A DNA stretch of 64,000 nt, from NCBI GenBank assembly GCA_027019085.1, contig JALUXG010000040.1, positions 1 through 64,000 on the forward strand, given 5' to 3'. Source of the stretch: Rhodanobacteraceae bacterium (lineage in GTDB: Bacteria; Pseudomonadota; Gammaproteobacteria; Xanthomonadales; Rhodanobacteraceae). Below, piece after piece: positions 29,001 to 37,244 of this stretch (within the stretch, counting starts at the first letter, position 1; the number at the start of each line of letters is the position of its first letter). The notes beneath the pieces were generated by a model. The model had not been told where the DNA came from. It worked only from the letters and a program-made list of their open reading frames with translations, and ran no database searches. The translations under genes and the position numbers were made by a program.

Positions 29001-29302
29001 GCACGCAACTCGTTCAGGATGCGCCAGCGCAGTCGCTCGCGGTCGAACGGCGATTGCGCCGGCAACTCCGGATGCTCGGCCCGCAGCACCCGCCAGACCA
29101 TCTGCGCGGGAGCGATGAATTCAAGGTTGGCGGCAATGCCAAGGCGTGCCGCCATGCGTTGCACCAGCCAGTGACTCAGCCCCGGCTGCGGCACCAGCAC
29201 GGTCTGCGGCTGCAGCAGTTCGTCGCCGGCCCGCTCTGCGAGCAGATCGGCCAGCGCGTCGGCCAGGCTTTCCAGCCGGGTGTCGTAATGCAGGTGGAAC
29301 AT
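26012..29302 (-). CDS. recC: RecBCD gamma subunit RecC
   Basis: Chi-recognising scaffold of RecBCD, 1096 residues (E. coli 1122). It has inactive helicase-like domains and a nuclease-like C-domain. Recognisable blocks include MFHLHYDTRLESLADALADLL, VPQPGLSHWLVQRMA, HVCHSPLREVQVLHDQLLDRL, VMVPDLARYAPCIEAVFG, GLVPLRNVPFKLICVLGLD and YLFLQTLMAAKQQLYLSYTG. The start is the ATG at 29300-29302 behind a G-rich stretch; an in-frame start at 29344 gives 14 extra residues with no support. First gene of recCBD, 201 bases from the divergent cysteine synthase gene. Confidence 0.96.
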   Translation of the reverse strand: MFHLHYDTRLESLADALADLLAERAGDELLQPQTVLVPQPGLSHWLVQRMAARLGIAANLEFIAPAQMVWRVLRAEHPELPAQSPFDRERLRWRILNELRADNLPPALRELAGDDPQGARGLERAGHLAQLYERYQGYRREMLEDWARGGDPHDPQAELWRRLLRAGDTSRSHLLGAFLKRHEDPAAPPPPDLPARLFAFGVVNVSPDVLRVLGVLGRHLDLHFFLPSPCREYWGDLPDRRNRLAMLEAGESLFDEPPNRLLVSLGGVGRDFVERLFGYDEVQPDAEHLGDDSHEPPRGSLLQRVQADVIELAAPDPGARRDLPDPGDRSLQVHVCHSPLREVQVLHDQLLDRLQADADLEPRDIAVMVPDLARYAPCIEAVFGSLGMDDPRRIPWTLSDRPQAARHALVTLFQNLLDLPVSRLGADQVLDIMAVTAVRRGYGLDEDALPLLAERIEQAGVRWGEDAADRAAEGLPAFEEYSWRFGRRRLLLGYMSGDPADGVLLGGIAPLTDVEAADGASLGALFALQRQLRNWRGAMRVPHAPQAWQALFNQMLDRLVPETEDREEEHALEVVRGVLRALAENSAAAGFDQPLDWRTVRAFLREQLDEDRPQHHFLAGGVSVCGLVPLRNVPFKLICVLGLDADAFPRREPADALDRMRAGRRLPGDRSVREDDRYLFLQTLMAAKQQLYLSYTGIDMRRGSEIEPSVVLSELLEHVCEGYFTDPVAARQALVTQHPMQPFATRLFLPRGHELGRPEVFTYREGWLEAARSGVRSANPVPFVDAPWPTPDATEPVELAELRRFLRNPAEHFLRWRAGLVLDQDAPGVDEREPLVLSPLEQGRLDRAMAACVDPQGPPESALDALRAQALLPPLDWGRSVFENTRRELRPGLRHMQSWQSTHPPLPTRAFRLDLGEGRVLQGVLDGLHEGGFGTWIGKAHSASGWMQWWLGALVAVALEHTDTCIAWGRDTDKAPWSLPWQPAMPDPQQAREYLGNLVDMLAAGQREPLPLPLRTAYAWAEVQVTKDDDDAASQAAWKAWHGGFKGYAEKSDPWLALAFRDRDLIGDAKLQSRFRELASVVHVPLCRALHGGYAP

Positions 29303-29503
29303 GCCGCCCCCGTGGCGCGATTCCCATTCAGGAGTTTGGTGCAATCAGTATGTTGCCAGCACACCATCGCAAATCCTGCGATGATGCATGCCCGGAAAGC
29401 ATATGGCCATGGCAAACGGCTGTTTCCTCTTCCCGCGCCCGATCTACAGCATGGTTGTCCCGTCGCGCAGTCCCGAACTCGCCACTACCGGAGAACGACC
29501 CTC

Positions 29504-30460
29504 ATGATCCACGACAGCATCCTCCACACCATAGGCCACACGCCCATAGTGCGTCTGAATCGCCTTGCTCCCGAAGGCCGCGAAGTTTTCGTCAAGGTCG
29601 AATCCTTCAACCCCGGCGGCTCGGTCAAGGACCGTCTGGCACTGGCGATCATCCGCGATGCCGAACGCCGCGGCACGCTGAAGCCGGGCCAGACCGTGGT
29701 CGAGGCCACCAGCGGCAATACCGGTATCGCATTGGCCATGGTCTGCGCCGCGCTCGGGTATCCGTTTGTCGCGGTAATGTCCGATTCATTTTCGATCGAG
29801 CGGCGCAGGCTGATGCGCGCATATGGCGCGCGCATGATCCTGACCCCAGCCTCCGCCCGTGGTACCGGCATGGTGGAAAAAGCCGAGGAACTGGCGAACA
29901 GGCATGGCTGGTTCCTGGCGCGACAGTTCGAAAATCCGATCAACCCGGCCTACCACCGAAGCACCACAGCAGCGGAAATCCTGCGCGACTTCGCCAATCG
30001 CAGGCTGGATGCATTCGTTTCCGGCTGGGGCACTGGTGGCACCCTGACCGGTGTCGGCGAAGTGCTCAAGACGGCCCGCCCTGAAGTGCGCATCGTGGCC
30101 ACCGAGCCGGCCGGCGCCTCGTTGCTGGCCGGCAAACCGTGGGCATCACACAGGATCCAGGGCTGGGCGCCGGATTTCATTCCCGGGGTGCTCCGCCGCG
30201 AGGTGGCCGACGAGATTTTGCCGGTCACCGACGAGGAAGCCATTGCAATGGCGCGACGTCTGGCCCGTGAGGAAGGACTGTTCGTGGGCATTTCCGCCGG
30301 CGGAACCGCTGCGGCGGCACTCAGACTCGCTCAGTCCGCCGAGCCGGGAACAGCCGTGCTGGCCATGCTTCCTGACACCGGCGAGCGCTACCTAAGCACG
30401 GCCTTGTTCGAAGGCGTGCCCGATGGCTCCGACGACGATTGGCTGGCATGCCTGCCCTGA
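29504..30460 (+). CDS. Cysteine synthase A (O-acetylserine sulfhydrylase)
   Basis: PLP enzyme joining O-acetylserine and sulfide to make cysteine; 318 residues. The PLP Lys is in SFNPGGSVKDRLA, the substrate loop is EATSGNTGIALA, the phosphate-binding loop is GWGTGGTLTGVGE, and the pyridine-nitrogen Ser is in VGISAGGTAAAA. The C-terminus LPDTGERYLSTALFE is CysK-like. GGAG (29490-29493) precedes the ATG at 29504. It is divergent from recC. A second, only distantly similar synthase lies at 38606-39670, so gene symbols cysK/cysM cannot be split safely between them. Confidence 0.93.
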   Translation: MIHDSILHTIGHTPIVRLNRLAPEGREVFVKVESFNPGGSVKDRLALAIIRDAERRGTLKPGQTVVEATSGNTGIALAMVCAALGYPFVAVMSDSFSIERRRLMRAYGARMILTPASARGTGMVEKAEELANRHGWFLARQFENPINPAYHRSTTAAEILRDFANRRLDAFVSGWGTGGTLTGVGEVLKTARPEVRIVATEPAGASLLAGKPWASHRIQGWAPDFIPGVLRREVADEILPVTDEEAIAMARRLAREEGLFVGISAGGTAAAALRLAQSAEPGTAVLAMLPDTGERYLSTALFEGVPDGSDDDWLACLP

Positions 30461-30615
30461 TGCGCTGACGCCCTCCGCCTCACCGGGCGCCAGTTCCAGG
30501 TGCATGCCATACGCTGGTTAGCGGCGACAGGCGCACCCGCCGCCAAGGCGGACAGTCCGACCGGATGAAACTCACGCAGTACGTGCCATCACCCTGAGCA
30601 GTTGCAGGACAGGCA

Positions 30616-32316
30616 TCACGCAGGTGGCCCGCCCGCACGCCATGGATGCAGCCGACCGCCTTCCAGATGCAGAACGCAATCGACCAGGCGCGAGACGGCG
30701 CCAAGACGGTGGCTGATGAGCAATACGCTGCGCCCGTGGCTCCAGTCCCCCAGCGCCTGCATCAATGCTGCGGCGGTATCCGCGTCCAGACCCTCGGTGG
30801 GTTCGTCCAGCAACAGGATCGGCCGGTCGGCGAGGACTGCGCGCGCAATGGCCACACGCCGTGCCTCGCCACCGGAAAGCTGCACACCGGATTCACCCAG
30901 CCAGGTGTCCAGGCCATCACCCAGGGTCTCGACAAAGGGCATGAGCTGGGCGATGCGCAAGGCATCGCGCATGGCTCCCTCGCTTGCATCGGGGGCAGCA
31001 ATGCACAGGTTCTCGCGCAGGCTGGCACGGAAAAGCTGGGTGCGTTGCTCGACCACGGCCATCTTCGCGCGCACCGCGTCACCCGCATAGACCTCGATGG
31101 GTCGCCCGTCCAGGCTCACCTGGCCCGCCTCGCATGGAAGCAAGCGCGTGAGCACGTTGACCAGGGTGCTCTTGCCGCTTCCGGAGACGCCGGTGATGGC
31201 AACCCGCGCGCCGGCAGGGAGATCCAGATCCAGGCCATCCAGCACGGGCTCGGACATGCCCGCATGGCGAACCCGCAGCCCCCTGACGACAAGATCGAAA
31301 CCCTGCGGCGACGGCGCAGGCTGAAGTGGATCGGGCACGACCGGCTGCTGGTCGGCCAGGGCAAACACGCGGCGTGCCGAAAGACGGGTGGCGCCCAACT
31401 GCGCCAGCGCTTCCGGCAGCGCCGCCACCACTTCGAACACGGCCAGGGCAAGCAATGCCAGCATGGCGATATCGGCGGCCTGCAGGGCATGTTCGCGATA
31501 GGCGACCGTCGCCCAGCCTATGCTGGCGATCGCCACGGCCTGGGCTGTCCAGGGCACCAGCGCGCTGCTCCAGCCCTGCAGGCGATCCAGCGTGCGGCGA
31601 TCCTCATGCTGACGCGCGGCAATGGCCTCCACCTCCTGCTGACGACGTTCGAAGGCGTCATACAGCATCAATTCCGGCGCACCGCGCACCAGATCGTCCA
31701 CACCCTCGCGCAACGCCGTCTCGCGTTCGGCTATGGCGACCGATGGCGCCTCGCCGCGATGCACCAGCCACCAGGGCAGCATGATGGCAACCACCAGCAA
31801 CACACCAGCCGTGAACACCGCCAGTGGCCAGACATGGATCGCCTGCACGACCAGCACCACCGGCACCGCAAGTACCGCCACGACCACCGGCACCCCCACC
31901 CCGAGAAAGGCATGCTCTAGCCGGTCGACATCGGCGCGCAGGCGCGAAAACAGGTCGGCATGGGAAAGAAAACCGGTCCGTGCCGGCGCCAGTGGCAGCA
32001 GCCGGTCGAACAGCCACAGGCGCAGGCCGGACAGCGTGCGCAGCGTGGCCTCATGCGTGAGCAGACGCTCCAGATAACGGCCGCCGGTACGCACGATCGC
32101 GAACAGGCGGATCAGCGCAGCAGGCGTGAAGTAATTGAGCGCCACCCCGGCCACCCCGGCCAGCCCCATGGCGGCGATGAAGTGTCCCGCCACCGCCAGC
32201 AGGCCGATCCCCGCCAGCACCCCGAGCAGGGCCATCAGTGCGCCCAGCAGCATCCAGCCGCGATAGCGACGCAGCACATTCACCAGTCGCAACATAGGGC
32301 CACGCCGCGCCTTCAT
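30616..32316 (-). CDS. cydC: Heterodimeric ABC exporter CydC
   Basis: One half of the inner-membrane CydDC exporter, which moves glutathione/cysteine (or haem, by recent structural work) and is needed to assemble cytochrome bd. 566 residues: a six-helix membrane domain (1-320), then an ATPase with Walker A GVSGSGKSTLV, signature LSGGEARR, Walker B PILLLDEPTEGLD and H-loop ISHRL. Its ATG overlaps the cydD stop by four bases. It is the last gene of the cyd operon; about 155 bases to the convergent cysteine synthase hold nothing recognisable. Confidence 0.95.
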   Translation of the reverse strand: MKARRGPMLRLVNVLRRYRGWMLLGALMALLGVLAGIGLLAVAGHFIAAMGLAGVAGVALNYFTPAALIRLFAIVRTGGRYLERLLTHEATLRTLSGLRLWLFDRLLPLAPARTGFLSHADLFSRLRADVDRLEHAFLGVGVPVVVAVLAVPVVLVVQAIHVWPLAVFTAGVLLVVAIMLPWWLVHRGEAPSVAIAERETALREGVDDLVRGAPELMLYDAFERRQQEVEAIAARQHEDRRTLDRLQGWSSALVPWTAQAVAIASIGWATVAYREHALQAADIAMLALLALAVFEVVAALPEALAQLGATRLSARRVFALADQQPVVPDPLQPAPSPQGFDLVVRGLRVRHAGMSEPVLDGLDLDLPAGARVAITGVSGSGKSTLVNVLTRLLPCEAGQVSLDGRPIEVYAGDAVRAKMAVVEQRTQLFRASLRENLCIAAPDASEGAMRDALRIAQLMPFVETLGDGLDTWLGESGVQLSGGEARRVAIARAVLADRPILLLDEPTEGLDADTAAALMQALGDWSHGRSVLLISHRLGAVSRLVDCVLHLEGGRLHPWRAGGPPA

Positions 32317-34061
32317 GCAGCCGCCTCCGCCTCGAGCAGATGCTGAAAAGCACCACCCGCATGCATCAGCACTTCAGGCGTACCGCTTTCCACGATCCTC
32401 CCCCGCTCCATCACCACCACGAGATCGGCCTGCAGCGCTCTGGCCAGTCGATGTGCGGCTTCGATCACCGTACGATCACGGCGCAGGGTTGTCAGTCCAC
32501 GCTGGATCGTCGCCGCACTGCCTGCATCGAGCTGCTGGGTCGGCTCATCCAGCAGGACCAGCGATGCATCGCGCAACAAGGCGCGCGCCAGCGCGACACG
32601 CTGGGCCTGCCCGCCCGACAGGCCATGGCCGTATTCGCCCAGACGGGTATCCCAGCCGGCCGGCAGTGCTTGCAACACGCTGTCCAGGCCCACCTGAGCC
32701 GCCACCCTCTCCAGTTGCGCATCGTCCGCCTGCGGGCATGCCATCAGCACGTTATCGCGCAGGGTCCCGGCGAACAGGTGCGGGCGCTGTGGCACCCAGG
32801 CCAGCCGCCGGCGCCATGCGGCCGGGTCCAGCGTGGACAGATCCGCCCCATCAACCCGGATGCTGCCCGCCTGCGGGGCAAGAAACCCGAGCAGCAGTTG
32901 CAGCAGCGTACTCTTGCCCGAACCGCTGGCACCAACCAGCACCACGTGCGCGCCGGCAGGCACACTCAGGCTGAAATCCAGAACGCCGCCGCGATCCGCT
33001 TCATGCCGGTAGCGTACGGCCTTGAGATCCAGGGCGACTGCAGCATGCGTCATGCAGGATTCGGAGCGCGGCCCTGCGGCCTGCACCGACGGTCCCGGGG
33101 CCTGCGACAGCAGGGAATCCAGGTCGGTCGCGACCGACAGCGCATCCATGCGCGCATGACGCAACGCACCAAGCGCGCGCAGGGGCAGAAAGAATTCCGG
33201 TGCCAGCAGCAGGGCATACATGCCGCGGAAGAAATCCAGATCGCCCCACAACAGGCGAAAACCGACCAGCACCGCCACCACGGCGATGCTGACCGTGGCG
33301 AAGAACTCCAGTACCAGCGAGGAAAGAAACGCCATGCGCAGCACTGCCATGGTTTCCCGGCGATAGGCGTCGCTGGCCCTGGCCAGATGTTTTCGTCGTA
33401 CCTGGCCGGCACCGAACAGGCGCAGGGTGACCAGTCCCCGCAGACTGTCGAAAAACTGTTCGCCGAGCCGGGTCAGACTCAGCCAGCGCCGCTGGCTCGC
33501 CCGCTCGGCCGCATCACCGAGCAACACCATGAACAGCGGTACCAGCGGTGCCGACACCAGCATGACGGTTGCGGACACCCAGTCGAATGGAAACACCGTG
33601 GCCACGATCACCAGCGGCAACAGCGCCGAGGCCGCCTTCTGCGGCAGGTAGCGCGCGTAGTACGGTGCCAGGGCATCGATACCGTCGACCACCTGGGTGA
33701 TGCGCGCACCGCCGGACTGATGCGTCAGCCAAACCGGCCCGAGGCGACGCATGTGATCGAGGATCCGCTTGCGGGTCGTGGCGACGACCTCCTGCCCCGC
33801 CTCGAAACTTGCACGGCGTCCACGCACCGCCAGCAGGAAGCGCAATCCCGCCAGCAGCAGGTAGGCTGCGAGAGCGGGCACAAGCTCTTGCACACCGGCC
33901 TGTTCGAAGATCGCCTGCTGCAGGGCCCAGGCCAGCAAGGCGGCCTGAAGGCACAGCAGTACGGTACCGGTAATGGCTGCCGCCAGTGCCAGACGCAACC
34001 GGCGACGCACGTTGCTAGCCGCTGCATCCAGCCAGACTTGTGCCTGTTGCGTCTGCGCCAT
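32313..34061 (-). CDS. cydD: Heterodimeric ABC exporter CydD
   Basis: Partner of CydC, 582 residues. The membrane domain (about 1-330) includes FEAGQEVVATTRKRILDHM and the coupling-helix region LTHQSGGARITQVVDGIDAL, typical of CydD. The ATPase carries Walker A VGASGSGKSTLLQ, signature LSGGQAQRVALARAL, Walker B LVLLDEPTQQLD and H-loop AAHRLARALQADLVVV. It starts with an ATG at 34059-34061, 24 bases after the small CydX-like gene. Coupled to cydC. Confidence 0.95.
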   Translation of the reverse strand: MAQTQQAQVWLDAAASNVRRRLRLALAAAITGTVLLCLQAALLAWALQQAIFEQAGVQELVPALAAYLLLAGLRFLLAVRGRRASFEAGQEVVATTRKRILDHMRRLGPVWLTHQSGGARITQVVDGIDALAPYYARYLPQKAASALLPLVIVATVFPFDWVSATVMLVSAPLVPLFMVLLGDAAERASQRRWLSLTRLGEQFFDSLRGLVTLRLFGAGQVRRKHLARASDAYRRETMAVLRMAFLSSLVLEFFATVSIAVVAVLVGFRLLWGDLDFFRGMYALLLAPEFFLPLRALGALRHARMDALSVATDLDSLLSQAPGPSVQAAGPRSESCMTHAAVALDLKAVRYRHEADRGGVLDFSLSVPAGAHVVLVGASGSGKSTLLQLLLGFLAPQAGSIRVDGADLSTLDPAAWRRRLAWVPQRPHLFAGTLRDNVLMACPQADDAQLERVAAQVGLDSVLQALPAGWDTRLGEYGHGLSGGQAQRVALARALLRDASLVLLDEPTQQLDAGSAATIQRGLTTLRRDRTVIEAAHRLARALQADLVVVMERGRIVESGTPEVLMHAGGAFQHLLEAEAAA

Positions 34062-34085
34062 GCAGTTGCGGCCAATGCGCCCCGG

Positions 34086-34295
34086 TCAGGCGCGGTCCGG
34101 GCTCTTGCGACTGGCAGCCTCTTCCTGCTGCGCGTCATACATGGCGCCGCCTGCGGCCGCAACCAGCACGATGGTGCCCGTACCCAGCACCCAGGCCAGA
34201 TACCAGGGCGCCCTGTCACCCAGAACAATCGCCAGGAACAGGACAAGCAGCGCCAGCCCCATCACCAGAGCAAACATGATGATTCTTCGAAACAT
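34086..34295 (-). CDS. CydX-like small subunit with extra N-terminal membrane helix
   Basis: A 69-residue membrane protein directly after cydB. The second half (WYLAWVLGTGTIVLVAAAGG, then Tyr-Asp and an acidic tail) matches the CydX/YbgT signature WYFAWILG plus one helix plus acidic tail. CydX is the 30-40 residue subunit that stabilises haem b595 and d in cytochrome bd. Here another hydrophobic helix (about 7-27) precedes it, so the protein should span the membrane twice and be double the usual length. GGAGG seven bases before the ATG at 34293-34295 fixes the start; there is no internal start before WYLAW. CydX identity is inference from motif and operon position. Confidence 0.75.
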   Translation of the reverse strand: MFRRIIMFALVMGLALLVLFLAIVLGDRAPWYLAWVLGTGTIVLVAAAGGAMYDAQQEEAASRKSPDRA

Positions 34296-34308
34296 GGAGG
34301 TGCCTCCT

Positions 34309-35442
34309 TCAGTAGGCGTGCTCGTCGTGGGCGATCTGCTCGGGGCGAACCTTGCCACGCATCACGTAGAACGCCCAGCTGGTATACCAGACCACCAGGG
34401 GCACGAAGACCAGGGCAAAACCGAGCATCCAGGTCAGCGTGCCCTGACTGGACACCGCATTCCAGAGCGTGAGGCTTTGCGACGGGTTGCTGCTCGAGGG
34501 CATCATGAACGGGAACATCGCCGCGCCCACGCTGCCGATCATGCCTGCCCATCCTGCCGCGCCCAGCCACCAGCCAAAAAAGGAACGGCCTGCACGTGCC
34601 GCCAGCGCCGCGCCGATCATGCCGGCAAAGCCCAGCGCCGGAACCAGCCACAGCAACGGATGCACGGCATAGTTGTCCAGCCAGGCACCGGCACTGCGCT
34701 GCACAGTCTGCTGCAACGGTGTCTGCGCCATACCACCAGCAGGCCCGCCAACCAGCCGGTAGCCTTCCAGGGCATGCACCCAGAACCCGCCGATCGCGAA
34801 CAGCACCACCGCCAGGCCGGCGGCCATCAGGGCCAGACGTTGCGCGCGCTGCCACATCGCGCCCTCGGACTTGTTCATCAGGGTCAGCGAGCCCATCAGC
34901 ACCGACATGGCCACCGACAGCAGGCCGCACAGGATCGCGAACGGGTTGAACAACGCCAGGAAACTGCCGGTGTAGTACGAGGTGAGGTTCCAGCTGAAGT
35001 GGAATGGCACGCCCTGCAGCAGGTTGCCGATGGCCGCGCCGAACACCAGCATCGGCACGAAGCCGCTGACGAACAGTGACCAGTCCCAGACATTGCGCCA
35101 GCCTGACGAGGCCAGCTTGCTGCGGTATTCGAAGCCAAGCGGCCGCACGATCATGCTCCACAGCAGGACCAGCATGACCACGTAGAGACCCGAGAAGGCC
35201 GTGGCATAGATCAGCGGGAAGGCCGCGAACACCGCGCCACCACCAAGAATGAACCACACCTGGTTGCCGTCCCAGTGCGGACCGATGATGTTCATGGCCA
35301 CGCGGCGCTCCAGATCGTTACGCCCGACATAACGAAGAATCGTACCCACGCCCATGTCCATGCCGACCATCACCGCCAGTCCGATCAGCAGCACGCCGAG
35401 CAGCAGCCACCAGATCACTTTCAGGGTCAGATAGATATCCAT
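34309..35442 (-). CDS. cydB: Cytochrome bd ubiquinol oxidase subunit II
   Basis: Integral membrane subunit of cytochrome bd, 377 residues (E. coli 379), with about nine membrane helices. The N-terminus contains the signature LLIGLAVMVGMDMGVG and the block GPHWDGNQVWFILGGGAVFAAFP is diagnostic of CydB. It starts three bases after the cydA stop, and its own end carries the ribosome site of the CydX-like gene. Expected to pair with CydA; it binds a structural quinone in E. coli. Confidence 0.97.
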   Translation of the reverse strand: MDIYLTLKVIWWLLLGVLLIGLAVMVGMDMGVGTILRYVGRNDLERRVAMNIIGPHWDGNQVWFILGGGAVFAAFPLIYATAFSGLYVVMLVLLWSMIVRPLGFEYRSKLASSGWRNVWDWSLFVSGFVPMLVFGAAIGNLLQGVPFHFSWNLTSYYTGSFLALFNPFAILCGLLSVAMSVLMGSLTLMNKSEGAMWQRAQRLALMAAGLAVVLFAIGGFWVHALEGYRLVGGPAGGMAQTPLQQTVQRSAGAWLDNYAVHPLLWLVPALGFAGMIGAALAARAGRSFFGWWLGAAGWAGMIGSVGAAMFPFMMPSSSNPSQSLTLWNAVSSQGTLTWMLGFALVFVPLVVWYTSWAFYVMRGKVRPEQIAHDEHAY

Positions 35443-35445
35443 TGC

Positions 35446-37011
35446 TCAAGCCTCCGCATGTGACGTGGACAGGGCCGGCGCAGCAGGCCCATGCGGCTCA
35501 TCCGGACCCTGACGGATCGCACGCACCATCAGGAACATTTCCACCACGATGAAGCTGCTGTAGATCAGCACGAAGCCGGCCAGCGAGAACACCATGTAGG
35601 CCACGCTGTGGGTGGAGGCGGACATCCAGGTGGGCAGCACACCGAACACCGTCCACGGCTGGCGGCCGAGTTCCGCGACCAGCCAGCCCACCTCGTTGGC
35701 GATGAACGGTACCGGGATCATCCATAGCGCAATCTTCAGGAACCAGCGCCGCTTGTCCACGCTGTTCTGCAGCGAAAAGATCATCGCCAGCACGAAGAAC
35801 GCCAGCATGGTGAACCCGGCCGCCACCATCACGCGGAACGACCAGAATACCGGCCACACCGGCGGCATGCTGTAGCGCGCCGCGGCCTGGATGTCGGCAT
35901 CGGTGACCTTGTCCAGGTCCTTCTGGAAGCCCTGCACCAGGAAGCCGTAGCCGAGATCCTTCTGATGCGCACGGAAGGTTGCCAGGGCGCTCTGGTCCCC
36001 GGGATCCCTGGACAACGCCTGCAAGGCCTTCACGGCAGGAATGCCGTTGCGGATCCGCTGCGCGGCTTCGGCCTCAAGCTGGTCGGCACCGGGAACAGAA
36101 CCGTCAAGCGTATGCGTCACCAGCAGCGACAGGGCATAGGGCACCTGGATTTCGGCGTAGTTTTTCTGCTCCTTCTGCGAGGGGAAGGCAACTACGCTGA
36201 AGGGCATGGGCCCTTTTTCGCTCTTCCACAAGGCCTCCATCGCCGCCAGCTTGGTGGGCTGCGCATGGCCGCCGACAAAGCCCAGCGCGTCACCCAGCGT
36301 GATCACGCCCAAGGTAGCAAGCACACCGAAGACGGCGGCCACGCGAAACGAGCGATTGGCCAGTTCCACATGTCGCTTGCGCAACAGGTAGAAAGCACTG
36401 ATGCCGCACACGAAGATCGCCGCCGTCACATAACCGGCAATCGAGGTATGCACGAATTTGGCCTGCGCGTCGGGGCTGAAGATGAGGTCGGTGAAACTGC
36501 TCAGCTCCATGCGCATGGTATGCGGGTTGAACCTGGCGCCCTGCGGATCCTGCATGAAACTGTTGGCGATCAGGATCCACAGCGCCGACAGGTTCGAGCC
36601 CAGGGCTACCAGGTAGGTGACTGCGAGGTGCTGGCCGCGCTTGAGGCGATCCCAGCCGAACACCATGATGCCGACGAAAGTCGATTCCATGAAGAACGCC
36701 ATCAGGCCCTCGATGGCCAGCGGGGCACCGAAGATGTCGCCGACAAAGCTCGAATAGAACGACCAGTTGGTGCCGAATTCGAACTCCATCGTCAGGCCCG
36801 TGGCCACGCCGATGGCGAAATTGATCAGGAACAGCTTGCCCCAGAACTGCGCCATTTCCTTGTAGATGGTCTTGCCCGTGGTGACATAGATCGTCTCCAT
36901 GGTGGCGAGGATGAAGCTCAGCCCCAGGGTCAACGGGACAAACAGGAAGTGGTACAGCGCCGTGGAAGCAAACTGGATGCGCGAAAGTTCGACAACCGTC
37001 GAATCGATCAT
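35446..37011 (-). CDS. cydA: Cytochrome bd ubiquinol oxidase subunit I
   Basis: Catalytic subunit of the high-affinity terminal oxidase, carrying haems b558, b595 and d. 521 residues, matching the long Q-loop (E. coli-type) subfamily of 522. The N-terminal haem His is H21 in STALYHFLFVPLTLG, the b558 His lies in KFVHTSIAGYV, and the quinol-loop area QKEQKNYAEIQVPYALSLL is recognisable. AAGGAG eight bases before the ATG at 37009-37011 sets the start; the longer open frame has no support. First gene of cydA-cydB-cydX-like-cydD-cydC, with an Anr/FNR box about 150 bases upstream. Confidence 0.97.
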   Translation of the reverse strand: MIDSTVVELSRIQFASTALYHFLFVPLTLGLSFILATMETIYVTTGKTIYKEMAQFWGKLFLINFAIGVATGLTMEFEFGTNWSFYSSFVGDIFGAPLAIEGLMAFFMESTFVGIMVFGWDRLKRGQHLAVTYLVALGSNLSALWILIANSFMQDPQGARFNPHTMRMELSSFTDLIFSPDAQAKFVHTSIAGYVTAAIFVCGISAFYLLRKRHVELANRSFRVAAVFGVLATLGVITLGDALGFVGGHAQPTKLAAMEALWKSEKGPMPFSVVAFPSQKEQKNYAEIQVPYALSLLVTHTLDGSVPGADQLEAEAAQRIRNGIPAVKALQALSRDPGDQSALATFRAHQKDLGYGFLVQGFQKDLDKVTDADIQAAARYSMPPVWPVFWSFRVMVAAGFTMLAFFVLAMIFSLQNSVDKRRWFLKIALWMIPVPFIANEVGWLVAELGRQPWTVFGVLPTWMSASTHSVAYMVFSLAGFVLIYSSFIVVEMFLMVRAIRQGPDEPHGPAAPALSTSHAEA

Positions 37012-37162
37012 GCCGGTTCTCCTTGCAGACATGGGCAGGCATGGTACTGTGCGGGACGGCTGGACGAAAAGGCAGCCGAAACCCGAAGCCAGTCCATCGT
37101 ACCGCCACAAAGTATTGCTTACAGAGCCATGATGTCGCAGCAGGCACTTACCGCACCCGTTC

Positions 37163-37176
37163 TTGACTTCGATCAA
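37163..37176 (-). promoter_or_regulatory. Anr/FNR-type operator of the cyd operon
   Basis: TTGAC-TTCG-ATCAA on the plus strand (TTGAT-CGAA-GTCAA on the minus) differs from the FNR/Anr consensus TTGAT-N4-ATCAA by one base. It lies 152 bases before the cydA start. A possible -10 (AATACT at 37112-37117, minus strand) would put the box near -61, a class I activator position. This fits oxygen-limited induction of cytochrome bd by an Anr homologue, which is not in the window. Confidence 0.65.
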
Positions 37177-37244
37177 TTTACGCCGCGCCTGCACGACGAC
37201 GCCCGGGCATGCCGGGCGTCGTCACTGGCAGGTCACGTAGCGCT

